A stretch of 64,000 bases of DNA from assembly GCF_018613235.1 (NCBI RefSeq), contig NZ_JAGGQP010000032.1:78501-142500 (forward strand), in the 5' to 3' direction. The stretch is from Bacillus sp. ISL-41. Its GTDB lineage: Bacteria; Bacillota; Bacilli; Bacillales; Cytobacillaceae. Under the pieces are notes generated by a model that did not search any database, was not told the origin of the DNA, and saw nothing but the letters and a program-made list of their open reading frames with translations. Shown in pieces: positions 28,921-37,021 of the stretch (the first letter of the stretch is position 1; each line of letters opens with the position of its first letter). Position numbers and translations under genes: made by a program.

Positions 28921-29880
28921 TTATTGTTCGCTCTTCGGACTGTTTTCCCACTCAAGCCTTCTGACCGATGTGGTCTGGCCGTACTGCAGAAGAACCTGTG
29001 CTGCTTTTAATTGCATATGCTTCAATGGAGATTTCATGCCTCTCAAGCCCATGAACCAGTCCTCGAAATTACGTTTTTCAATGAATTGTACGCCATAAGG
29101 CGGCTGTGGATAGTCGATGAACCCATTCCTGCTGATCAGCAGTTTTTGTACTGGAAGCTCAACATCGTACATATCAAAAAGAGTCTTGACGATTTTCTCT
29201 GTCCGGTTTAGCGCAATCAGCGGATTCAGGATTTTCTTTTCCTTATTCCTCGTTTTCTTGATCCAAAAGCGGTCCTTGGACCCGACATATGCAGCATTCT
29301 CTTCAGCTTCGATGAACGAAATGCACATGGCTGCAGCTGGAGTGATGATGATCAACTCTGCCTCGACCGGAGCTTTTTTTAATAAAAATATAGGTTTATA
29401 TAAAATGAGAAAGGTATCAGGAAATCGCTGCAGTAAAAATTTCAAGGTCGGATCGCTGAAAAATTCTTTTGTAATGAATGACCTTTCCGTCAATGTCGAG
29501 CTGGCCCATTTTAGCTGGAATGGCAGCAACCCATCGAGGAAGTGCTGTTTTAATTCCTCAATTGACTGTAAGTTGGTTATTGAATGTAGCATACCGTCGT
29601 CCATCAAATGTTCCTGATCTTCCTTATGTTCCCGGGTGCCCTCCTCCTTCACAGGCTCTGGCTGGCGCACCATGCTTTTGAGCTTGTGAAGGAGATTATT
29701 TGGCTGCTCCTCCTGTTGGATATCAAAGTGATTTTCACTAGTTTGTTTAGGACCGTTTTCCCATTTCTCCCTAATGCCCTCCCATTGTTTTTTCTTCAGA
29801 CGGACATATCTTGAGGGATAAAGGTAAATGTCCTGGGCATACCGTGATACATAGTCCTGGAGCTTGATTAATTGTGCCAT
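28921..29880 (-). CDS. ytlQ: YtlQ, NERD-like domain protein of unknown function
   Basis: A 319-residue protein. The N-terminal ~95 residues are basic and aromatic (YVSRYAQDIYLYPSRYVRLK), then a charged linker. The C-terminal half (LTERSFITKEFFSDPTLKF to the end) has an alternating strand pattern with EAELIIITPAAAMCISFIEA, resembling the core of a nuclease-related (NERD) fold, but the catalytic residues are not clear. Position next to ytlP and ytlR identifies it as YtlQ. It begins 14 bp after ytlP, so the genes are co-transcribed. Confidence 0.8.
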   Translation of the reverse strand: MAQLIKLQDYVSRYAQDIYLYPSRYVRLKKKQWEGIREKWENGPKQTSENHFDIQQEEQPNNLLHKLKSMVRQPEPVKEEGTREHKEDQEHLMDDGMLHSITNLQSIEELKQHFLDGLLPFQLKWASSTLTERSFITKEFFSDPTLKFLLQRFPDTFLILYKPIFLLKKAPVEAELIIITPAAAMCISFIEAEENAAYVGSKDRFWIKKTRNKEKKILNPLIALNRTEKIVKTLFDMYDVELPVQKLLISRNGFIDYPQPPYGVQFIEKRNFEDWFMGLRGMKSPLKHMQLKAAQVLLQYGQTTSVRRLEWENSPKSEQ

Positions 29881-29894
29881 TATTCGACCTGCCT

Positions 29895-30461
29895 TTAATC
29901 CTGCTTAGCAAGCGGGAATAGTGTAATCGGTTCATATTTTGGACTTTTCCCCAAATGAGTCTTGTACAAAACGACCCTCTCAGCTTGAAAAGTTAGTTCT
30001 TTTTTAAAAGGGTTGACTGCATCCAGCTGGCCAGCTTGGAAGGCTTCCTCGCCTGCCCATTTCCTCGCCATAGTGATATGTGGGCTGAACGGGCGTGCTT
30101 CAAGGGTAAAACCAGCAGCACTGCATGCAGAAAAAACTATTTTTCTTACTTCTTTCAAATCGGTGGATTTTTCAAGACCAGCCCAAAAAATTCTTGGAGA
30201 ATCCTTTCGGCCGAAGGTTCCTAGATGATTGACCTCCAATTTAAAAGTTGGTGTATTATTCAATGCTGCCCTAATCACTTCATTGGCAGCCTTTATTTTT
30301 GCTTCAGGTGCATTTCCGAGGAAAGCAAGCGTAATGTGTAAATCCTGTGGATGTACCCAGGTTTTAAAAGGCATTTTTTCCTTCATGCTGTGGATTGTCT
30401 CCTCCAGTATTGCTTTTGACTTGCCCGGAAGTTCGAGAGCATAGAAATAATGCGTCTGCAA
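29895..30461 (-). CDS. thpR: YtlP, RNA 2',3'-cyclic phosphodiesterase (ThpR)
   Basis: A 188-residue 2H phosphoesterase. The two HxTx motifs are HITLAFLGN (~42) and HITMARKW (~128). The family opens 2',3'-cyclic phosphates on RNA and was first called 2'-5' RNA ligase. The start is a TTG preceded by AAAGGGTG at 7 nt. It heads a minus-strand series with ytlQ and ytlR (14- and 34-bp spacing) that continues into amyX. Confidence 0.9.
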   Translation of the reverse strand: MQTHYFYALELPGKSKAILEETIHSMKEKMPFKTWVHPQDLHITLAFLGNAPEAKIKAANEVIRAALNNTPTFKLEVNHLGTFGRKDSPRIFWAGLEKSTDLKEVRKIVFSACSAAGFTLEARPFSPHITMARKWAGEEAFQAGQLDAVNPFKKELTFQAERVVLYKTHLGKSPKYEPITLFPLAKQD

Positions 30462-30681
30462 TCAAATACACCCTTTCTTGTCCACTTGAATTTATTGTAG
30501 CAAATGGCATGTAATATTGGCAGAATTCCCTTATAAACATTTCTAATCCATACAAGTTGATAGGAATAGTCTTTTTTTATATGATTAAAAGAAGCTATAG
30601 TTATTTTTCAGTTGCATATCATCAATTATTCACTTAATTGGAATACTAAAGCAGGTCCATAACGATCAAGGAGGCTATCAC

Positions 30682-31617
30682 ATGAGAGTCGTTAATAATA
30701 TCGCGTCATTAATTGGCGAAACGCCGCTTGTAAAATTGAACAAGTTGGCACCCGAGGGCGGGGCCTCGGTTTACCTCAAGCTTGAATACTTCAATCCTAG
30801 CAAAAGCGTAAAAGACAGGGCTGCATTCAACATGATTGTTTCAGCTGAAAATGAAGGAAAGCTGAAACCTGGTTCAACAATCATTGAGCCTACAAGCGGC
30901 AACACTGGCATCGGCCTCGCAATGAACGCCGCGGCAAGAGGCTATAAAGCAATCCTGGTCATGCCTGACACCATGACAGAAGAGAGGATTAATTTGTTGA
31001 AGGCTTATGGAGCTGAAGTCGTGCTAACGCCTGGCGACGAAAAAATGCCAGGTGCGATCAAAAAGGCGGAAGAGTTAGTAAAGGAAATTCCCGATAGCTT
31101 CATGCCAATGCAGTTTGAAAATGGAGCGAATCCAGACGCCCACAGGCAAACAACAGCAAGAGAAATCATCGAAGCGATGGAAGAACTGAAAAAGCCGCTC
31201 AGCGCGTTCGTCGCTACAGCCGGAACGGGCGGAACAATTACCGGCACAGGTGAAGCCCTGAAAGAAGAGTTCCCTGAACTAGCAGTACATGTTGTCGAAC
31301 CTGCCGGGTCACCAGTGCTCTCAGGCGGGAAACCCGGAAAGCACAAACTGGTGGGCACAAGTCCAGGCTTCGTCCCGAAAATCCTCAATCAGGATGTGTA
31401 TGAAAAAATCCATAAAATCGAGGATGAAGATGCCTATGAAACAGCTCGACGACTGGCCAAAGAAGAAGGCATCCTTGTCGGCCCATCATCAGGAGCCGCT
31501 TGCTTCGCTGCCATCAATGTCGCCAAGGACCTGAAGCCTGATGAAGTCGTCATCTGTATTGCCTGCGATACCGGGGAAAGATATCTATCCAGTGATTTAT
31601 TCAGGTTTGAAGATTAG
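30682..31617 (+). CDS. ytkP: YtkP, cysteine synthase (O-acetylserine sulfhydrylase) family
   Basis: A 311-residue PLP enzyme. The Schiff-base lysine lies in FNPSKSVKDRAA, the substrate loop is PTSGNTGIGLAMNA, and the phosphate cup is TAGTGGTITGTGE, all features of the CysK/CysM family. It would join sulfide with O-acetylserine, although the separate main CysK of Bacillus lies elsewhere, so this may be a paralogue with its own role. AGGAGG lies 8 nt before the ATG. It stands alone with a strong terminator. Confidence 0.88.
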   Translation: MRVVNNIASLIGETPLVKLNKLAPEGGASVYLKLEYFNPSKSVKDRAAFNMIVSAENEGKLKPGSTIIEPTSGNTGIGLAMNAAARGYKAILVMPDTMTEERINLLKAYGAEVVLTPGDEKMPGAIKKAEELVKEIPDSFMPMQFENGANPDAHRQTTAREIIEAMEELKKPLSAFVATAGTGGTITGTGEALKEEFPELAVHVVEPAGSPVLSGGKPGKHKLVGTSPGFVPKILNQDVYEKIHKIEDEDAYETARRLAKEEGILVGPSSGAACFAAINVAKDLKPDEVVICIACDTGERYLSSDLFRFED

Positions 31618-31648
31618 CACCATATGCTAAATAGATAACCAAAGTTTC

Positions 31649-31680
31649 AAAAAGGCGTGTGGTCATCCACACGCCTTTTT
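31649..31680. terminator. Bidirectional terminator between ytkP and speD
   Basis: Stem AAAAGGCGTGTGG / CCACACGCCTTTT with a 4-nt loop. It is between two convergent stop codons. Confidence 0.93.
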
Positions 31681-31685
31681 ACTTG

Positions 31686-32534
31686 CTATTTATCCAGATC
31701 TTCCTCTTCATCTTCAAAAATCGTTCCCGAATGAAGTGTCACTCCTGACACGATTTCTTCCATTTCATCCTGGATCCTTTCGGTGATTTCCTCGCGTTCT
31801 TCAGGAGATAATTCCTCTTTTGTATAGCCGAAAAGGTAATTATCCAAATCAAACTCTCTCAGCTTGCACTTGGTATGGAAGATGTTTTCCTGATACACAT
31901 TGATATCGACCATATCGAATTGATCTTTTACATTCTCAGGGATGTAGTTCTGAATTGAGCTGATATCGTGGTCGATGAACAATTTATTGCCATCTTTATC
32001 ACGGGTAAAGCCTCTTACCTTATAATCGATTGTCATGACATCGGTTTCGAAAGAATGAATTAGGTAATTCAACGCCTTCAGCGGCGAGATTTCCCCGCAT
32101 GTTGAAACATCGATATCGGCCCTGAATGTACTGATTCCCTCATCCGGGTGGAATTCCGGATACGTGTGGACGGTAATATGGCTCTTGTCCAGCTGCAATA
32201 CGACATTGTCAGGCAGCGGGCCTGGCGACTCATCATACGCTTCATCAGGCACCTCGACAACCGGTCCTTCAGAGACAAGTATGGTCACACTCGCACCCTG
32301 CGGCACATAGTCCTGCTTGGCCACATTCAGGACATGGGCACCAATGATATCTGAAACATGAGTGAGGATTTTAGTAAGCCGTTCTGCATTATACTGTTCA
32401 TCAATATAATCAAGATAAGCTTCACGCTCTTCCTTTGTCTTGGTATAACAGATGTCATACATATTAAAACTTAATGATTTCGTCAGATTATTGAATCCAT
32501 GCAATTCAATATGCTGTTCAGAAGTGATTTTCAT
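31686..32534 (-). CDS. speD: SpeD, S-adenosylmethionine decarboxylase (E. coli-type)
   Basis: A 282-residue pyruvoyl-dependent enzyme of the larger, E. coli-like class. The self-cleavage site is [13 protein letters not shown] (cut between Lys and Ser, ~115), and the acid Cys is in [17 protein letters not shown] (~143). It makes decarboxylated SAM for spermidine synthesis. This differs from the short (~126-residue) SpeD of B. subtilis. ATG 32534 follows AGGGGGA by 7 nt; the ORF upstream to 32651 has no site. The C-terminus is very acidic. It is a single gene. Confidence 0.93.
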   Translation of the reverse strand: MKITSEQHIELHGFNNLTKSLSFNMYDICYTKTKEEREAYLDYIDEQYNAERLTKILTHVSDIIGAHVLNVAKQDYVPQGASVTILVSEGPVVEVPDEAYDESPGPLPDNVVLQLDKSHITVHTYPEFHPDEGISTFRADIDVSTCGEISPLKALNYLIHSFETDVMTIDYKVRGFTRDKDGNKLFIDHDISSIQNYIPENVKDQFDMVDINVYQENIFHTKCKLREFDLDNYLFGYTKEELSPEEREEITERIQDEMEEIVSGVTLHSGTIFEDEEEDLDK

Positions 32535-32681
32535 TTCTGTTCCCCCTGTTCGGTATTCTGCTGTAGTTTGTCTGAGTATGAACAAAAGCAGGTATCCAGA
32601 TGATTTAAATATTTTTATGATACCCATTCCTGCCAGGAAAAAACAAACCAAGCGTTAAAACCTTCAGGTACCCTTCTTTGA

Positions 32682-32714
32682 GCAAAAAATAACCTGCAGC
32701 TTTAAAACTGCAGG
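32682..32714 (-). terminator. Terminator of dat
   Basis: CCTGCAG / CTGCAGG around an 8-nt loop with a minus-strand T-run (AAAAAATAA on plus), 8 bp past the dat stop. Confidence 0.88.
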
Positions 32715-32721
32715 ATAAAGA

Positions 32722-33576
32722 TTATAATTGGCCGCACTGGCTTTCAATTTCTGCTTTAAAAAGGTTTTGCAGGTTCTTTGTGACAAGGCCTGGCTCTCCA
32801 TTTCCAACAGGCTTACCATCGACTTCTACAATTGGCATGACTTCGACGGTCGTACCAGATGAAAAAACTTCGTCAGCAGCAGACAATTCATCAAGCGTAT
32901 AAGCTCGTTCCTCAAAAGCAATGTTCTCATTTCTGCAAATCTCAAGCACTTTTTGTCTTGTGATTCCATTAAGGATCAAATTGTCAGCCTGATGCGTGAT
33001 GATCACGCCGTCTTTTACAATTGAGATGTTGGAATGGCTTCCCTCGGTGACAGTTTCTCCCCGATGAAGAATCGCCTCAAAACAGCCGGCTTCTGCTGCC
33101 TTTTGCTTCGATAGCAGATTCCCAAGCAAATTCAGGCTTTTGATGTCACAGCGAAGCCAGCGAATGTCTTCATCAAGAATGGTTCTGACCCCTTTTTCCA
33201 TAGAATCCACAGGACGTGCCACCTTACGCGTGTACGCAACAAACGTTGGTGCCACATCTTCTCCTGGGAAAACATGGTTACGTGGTGAAGCTCCTCTTGT
33301 AAACTGCATATACACGATCCCAGTGTCCAATTCATTTTTCGAGATCAGTTCTTCCATTTTAGACTCAAGCTCTTCAGGACCATATGGAAGCTTCATCCTG
33401 ATTTTATCTGCACTTTCAACGAGTCTGTTCAAATGCTCTTTACCTGTGAACATTTTACCGTTATAAACCCGGATCACTTCATAAACACCATCGCCAAATT
33501 GATACCCTCTGTCCTCGATGTCTACCTTGGCGACCGTCCTGTCAAGAATCTCGCCGTCTACAATTACATATTCCAT
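32722..33576 (-). CDS. dat: D-amino-acid transaminase
   Basis: A 284-residue fold-type IV PLP aminotransferase. The PLP lysine is in RCDIKSLNLLGNLL (~145); other family marks are DRGYQFGDGVYEV, QFTRGASPRNHVFP and the phosphate-binding SSGTTVEVMPI. It interconverts D-alanine and D-glutamate and so supplies the cell wall. ATG 33576 follows GGAGGGG by 6 nt; a GTG at 33591 overlaps this site. It is downstream of pepV in the same direction, with a repeat region between. Confidence 0.93.
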   Translation of the reverse strand: MEYVIVDGEILDRTVAKVDIEDRGYQFGDGVYEVIRVYNGKMFTGKEHLNRLVESADKIRMKLPYGPEELESKMEELISKNELDTGIVYMQFTRGASPRNHVFPGEDVAPTFVAYTRKVARPVDSMEKGVRTILDEDIRWLRCDIKSLNLLGNLLSKQKAAEAGCFEAILHRGETVTEGSHSNISIVKDGVIITHQADNLILNGITRQKVLEICRNENIAFEERAYTLDELSAADEVFSSGTTVEVMPIVEVDGKPVGNGEPGLVTKNLQNLFKAEIESQCGQL

Positions 33577-33589
33577 CCTTTTCCCCTCC

Positions 33590-33702
33590 ACGATGTGCGG
33601 TAATTCATTTTACTAACACAAAAGATGTTCGGTAATTCTCACTTTATTTTGCTATTCAAAAGATGTTCGGTTTTCTAACCCAAATGATGTTTGGTCATTC
33701 CC
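33590..33702. repeat. Irregular repeats between pepV and dat (GATGTTCGGT type)
   Basis: On the minus strand ACCGAACATCTTTTG occurs twice, with relatives ACCAAACATCATTTG and ACCGCACATCGTG. GATG cores are at 33592, 33624, 33662 and 33686, so spacing is uneven. TTTATTTTGC follows two of them. The repeats run right up to the dat ribosome site. Confidence 0.7.
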
Positions 33703-33703
33703 T

Positions 33704-35119
33704 TTATTTTGCCAATTCATAAATTGCCTGAGCATAAATCGCAGTTGCTCTGAGAAGGTCCTCAATGATCATGTATTCATCCTTCTGGTGAGCAATGTCA
33801 GGTCTTCCTGGGAAAAGCGGGCCAAATGCCACACCTGATTTCAGTGACCTTGCATATGTTCCTCCGCCAATGGAAATAAGTTCGGCTTTTTCCCCAACCT
33901 GCTCTTCGTATACCTTTTTCAAGGTCTGTACAAGGAAATCACTTTCATCGACATGGTGCGGGTTGGAGTTTGTGAAGTTTTCGATGACAAGTCCTTCTGC
34001 CTCTAACACTTGATTTAAGATTCCCTTTGTCTTCTCAAGGTCAGTAGTTACTGGATAGCGCATGTTCAATCCAGCGCGGCCACCTTTAGCCTTTGAGTAA
34101 GACAGCTTGCCGACATTGATCGTCAAGTCCCCGGTAATGTCATCGGCGTAAGCGACGCCCAGTTCCCGGCCGCGTGAATCTTTGCCCAAGTACTTGGCGA
34201 CGAATTGAAAGAACTTTTCACTGCTTCCATCAAGGTTCATCTCAGAGAGGAAGCTTGCCATGAGCAGGCCTGCGTTTTTGCCATTGTCAGGCTCCATGCC
34301 GTGTGCTGATACACCTTCAAGCTCAAGGATTAACTTGCCGCTTTCTACGACAGCTCTGCCATCCAATTCATTGTTCCTCTTGAATTCCTCAAAGCGCTGG
34401 ACAACATCTGTTTGCCCTTGCTGAACAACCAATTCTACCTTCGCAAAATCAGGTACCATATTATAGCGGCGACCGGATGAAAACTCGATTACCTCTGCAT
34501 CAAAGTTTTCTTTTTCAATTCCAGCTGCTTTTGAAACCAAGTCATAATCGGCAATCCCTTTTTCTGCGTAGATGATCGGAAAGTCGGCATCCGGCGCAAA
34601 GCCCATCGCTGGCATTTCCTCATGTTCAAAATAATGGTCAACACAGCGCCATTCGCTTTCCTCATCCGTACCAATGATCATCCTGACACGCTTATTAAGG
34701 GGTAAGCCTAATTCTTTAACGATTTTCATCGCATAATATGCTGCCATCGTTGGCCCTTTGTCGTCAATCGCGCCGCGCGCAAAGATTTTCCCGTCGCGGA
34801 TTTCTGCACCGTAAGGATCACTTGTCCAGCCGTCTCCTTCTGGCACTACATCAACATGGCAGAGGACACCAACGATTTCATCTCCCTGCCCGAATTCAAG
34901 GTGTCCAGCCAGATTGCCGACATTTTTGGCCGTAAAACCATCCTTTTCACCCAACTGAAGCATGAAGTCCAATGCTTCTCTGACACCCTCTCCTAGCGGT
35001 GCCTCAGCTGTAGAATTTTCCTCATCGAGCACACTCTTGATTTTAAGCAAGTCCTGAGTGACCTTAATTAAATCAGATTCTCTTTTTTCTACTTCCTTCG
35101 TCCAATTGATTGAAGTCAT
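33704..35119 (-). CDS. pepV: PepV, M20 dipeptidase
   Basis: A 471-residue M20 metallo-dipeptidase. Zn motifs are GVLCHVDVVPEGDGW and GAIDDKGPTMAAYYA, with catalytic GTDEESEWRC and the late HQKDEYM. It cleaves dipeptides, including carnosine-like ones, in the cytosol. GGAGGT is 8 nt before the ATG. The length matches B. subtilis YtjP (463). Confidence 0.94.
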   Translation of the reverse strand: MTSINWTKEVEKRESDLIKVTQDLLKIKSVLDEENSTAEAPLGEGVREALDFMLQLGEKDGFTAKNVGNLAGHLEFGQGDEIVGVLCHVDVVPEGDGWTSDPYGAEIRDGKIFARGAIDDKGPTMAAYYAMKIVKELGLPLNKRVRMIIGTDEESEWRCVDHYFEHEEMPAMGFAPDADFPIIYAEKGIADYDLVSKAAGIEKENFDAEVIEFSSGRRYNMVPDFAKVELVVQQGQTDVVQRFEEFKRNNELDGRAVVESGKLILELEGVSAHGMEPDNGKNAGLLMASFLSEMNLDGSSEKFFQFVAKYLGKDSRGRELGVAYADDITGDLTINVGKLSYSKAKGGRAGLNMRYPVTTDLEKTKGILNQVLEAEGLVIENFTNSNPHHVDESDFLVQTLKKVYEEQVGEKAELISIGGGTYARSLKSGVAFGPLFPGRPDIAHQKDEYMIIEDLLRATAIYAQAIYELAK

Positions 35120-35592
35120 TATTCAAACCTCCATATGTTGTTCTATATGTATTTCCCTTAAGAATTACACTTAAGCCCGGCAATGTTCTTATTGTACCTT
35201 AAATTTCTAGTTAAAAACTTGATATTAATTTTACTCCTGTTAACCACAATCCGTAAACAGCAGCACGTTATATATTTTTTCTCAATTTTCTAAAAACTGT
35301 CATAATTAACCTGTTTAAAACCATATCGTTAAGTATATAAACGATTTGAAGGGAGGCAGTTTTCTAAATTAATTGTTAATTTTTCATAAAAAACAGTGAA
35401 TAATCTGGAATTTTACATTATTAAAGTGTAAAATAGTCCAAAAGGTAAGACATCTTATGATTGCCTTTTAAAATGGACGCAAAAGGAGCTGTCTGGAAAG
35501 AAGAAAACTACATACTTGGGGATTCGTCTTCAATCAATAGTCGGTTGCAGGAATATGACAAAGGGGTTTAAAAAAGGATAGGGAGTGGTTGT
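35120..35592. other. Long AT-rich divergent region pepV / ytzE
   Basis: This 473-bp gap between divergent genes holds an inverted repeat TTTTACA (35411) / TGTAAAA (35427), a possible operator, and a GAAGGGAGGC tract at 35349 not followed by a start codon. I see no ORF and no RNA gene, but the length would allow an untranslated leader or small RNA. Confidence 0.4.
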
Positions 35593-35814
35593 TTGAAACC
35601 TTCGACTAACCGGATGATAAACCGCATCAAATCCATCTACATGTATATATGTCAGAATGGTACTGTCACAACTCAAGATCTTGTAGAGGAATTCGGAATT
35701 ACTCCTCGAACCATCCAGAGGGATTTGAATGTCCTGGCTTATAACGACTTAGTGAAAAGTCCGAGCCGAGGTAAATGGACAACGACCCAGAAAAAGGTAA
35801 AGATGTCGTCTTAA
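35593..35814 (+). CDS. ytzE: YtzE, DeoR-type HTH small protein
   Basis: A 73-residue protein that is essentially one DeoR-type winged helix-turn-helix: INRIKSIYMYICQNGTVTTQ, then DLVEEFGITPRTIQRDLNVL. It lacks the sugar-phosphate effector domain of full DeoR regulators. The start is a TTG 7 nt after GGGAG. It may regulate itself or neighbours; no target is shown. The synteny (pepV-ytzE-ytzG) is that of B. subtilis. Confidence 0.88.
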   Translation: MKPSTNRMINRIKSIYMYICQNGTVTTQDLVEEFGITPRTIQRDLNVLAYNDLVKSPSRGKWTTTQKKVKMSS

Positions 35815-35871
35815 TTCGAAAAAGAGAAAGCAGAAGGACGCTTTCGCCAGACAATCTAATAATAGAAAAAA

Positions 35872-35906
35872 AAGAAATCGCCAGAGGAAGATCCCCGGCG
35901 ATTTTT
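35872..35906. terminator. Bidirectional terminator ytzE / ytzG
   Basis: AAATCGCC / GGCGATTT with a 14-nt loop, A-run before and T-run after, between convergent genes. Confidence 0.85.
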
Positions 35907-36623
35907 TTATACCTCATAGGTTTGCAGCATTTCCACTTCTTCATCGGTAAGTTCCCTGTATTCCCCTAGCTCCAGCGTTTCATCGAGCTTCAGCGGGCCC
36001 ATTGATAATCGTTTCAGATAAATGACCCTTTTTCCGACAGCTTCGAACATCCGCTTCACCTGATGGAATTTCCCTTCGGTAATCGTCAACTCAATATCAG
36101 ACGTTAAGCCTGATTTTAAGATAACAAGTTCACCCGGTTTTGTTTCATAGCCATCATCAAGTGTGACGCCTTTTTTAAACGCTTGGATATCTTCTTCCGT
36201 CACTTCTCCCTCAATTACCGCGAAATATGTCTTGGGGACATGTTTTTTTGGTGATAAGAGCCTATGGGAAAGCTGTCCATCATTCGTGATCAGCAAAAGG
36301 CCCTCCGTATCCTTATCAAGCCTTCCTACTGGAAATGGCTCAAGTACCTGGTCTTCAATCTCAAGCAGGTCGATGACCGTCTCATCACGGTTGTCCTCTG
36401 TCGCGGATATGACACCAGGCGGCTTGTTCATCATTAAATAAATAAATTCTCGATAATGAATTTCTTCCCTGTTTAATGTGATCATATCGTTTTCAGGATC
36501 CACATGGTGCTTTGCATCTTTGACAATTGCATTATTTACTTTTACAGCACCATCTTTTAAAAGTTTCTTCACGTCTTTCCTGCTTCCGTATCCAAGGTTG
36601 GAAAGCACTTTATCGATTCTCAT
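35907..36623 (-). CDS. ytzG: YtzG/RsuA, 16S rRNA pseudouridine 516 synthase family
   Basis: A 238-residue pseudouridine synthase. The N-terminal S4 domain (MRIDKVLSNLGYGSRKDVKK) binds RNA; the catalytic motif is VGRLDKDTEGLLLITNDG with the nucleophile Asp; TEGKFHQVKRMFEAVG completes the RsuA/RluB/E/F set. The substrate is most likely U516 of 16S rRNA. ATG 36623 follows AAAGGAGG by 8 nt; the upstream start at 36659 was rejected. Confidence 0.92.
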   Translation of the reverse strand: MRIDKVLSNLGYGSRKDVKKLLKDGAVKVNNAIVKDAKHHVDPENDMITLNREEIHYREFIYLMMNKPPGVISATEDNRDETVIDLLEIEDQVLEPFPVGRLDKDTEGLLLITNDGQLSHRLLSPKKHVPKTYFAVIEGEVTEEDIQAFKKGVTLDDGYETKPGELVILKSGLTSDIELTITEGKFHQVKRMFEAVGKRVIYLKRLSMGPLKLDETLELGEYRELTDEEVEMLQTYEV

Positions 36624-36726
36624 TGCTGAACCTCCTTTATTCATTGGGCAGGTGCCCATTCCATTTCTTGCTAGCTTACATAGACTAATATCATACTTTA
36701 CATCAGATTACGAGGAGATGACCTGA

Positions 36727-36978
36727 ATGAACCATCGACAACAAGGACAAGGCTTGTACATCCCTATTCCCGGCCTGCCAGGCGGCGGCGGATTCCCCGG
36801 TGGCGGATACCCTGGCGGCGGATATCCCGGCGGCGGAGGCCAATTTGACCAGAGACTCGACCGCCTGGAACGGCAAGTTCAAAGACTGAGCAATCAAATC
36901 GACCGCCTGGACCGAAGGGTCGACAGAATTGAGCGCCGCCTCAATATCCGTGATAACGACCAGCAATTTTACTATTAG
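36727..36978 (+). CDS. Small Gly-rich/coiled-coil protein of unknown function
   Basis: An 83-residue protein with two parts. Residues ~10-38 are a proline/glycine tract with (F/Y)PGGGYPGGG repeats. Residues ~40-75 have a regular heptad of Leu/Ile with Arg/Asp (FDQRLDRLERQVQRLSNQID), typical of a short coiled coil. The GAGGAG site and terminator support expression. It has no signal peptide or Cys. The layout suggests a self-assembling or surface/spore structural protein, but this is inference only. Confidence 0.75.
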   Translation: MNHRQQGQGLYIPIPGLPGGGGFPGGGYPGGGYPGGGGQFDQRLDRLERQVQRLSNQIDRLDRRVDRIERRLNIRDNDQQFYY

Positions 36979-36986
36979 GTTGCATT

Positions 36987-37018
36987 AAAAATGGCCTTCA
37001 TAACCGAAGGCCATTTTC
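36987..37018. terminator. Terminator between the Gly-rich gene and ytgP
   Basis: Stem AAAATGGCCTTC / GAAGGCCATTTT, 7-nt loop; usable from both sides. Confidence 0.9.
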
Positions 37019-37021
37019 CTA

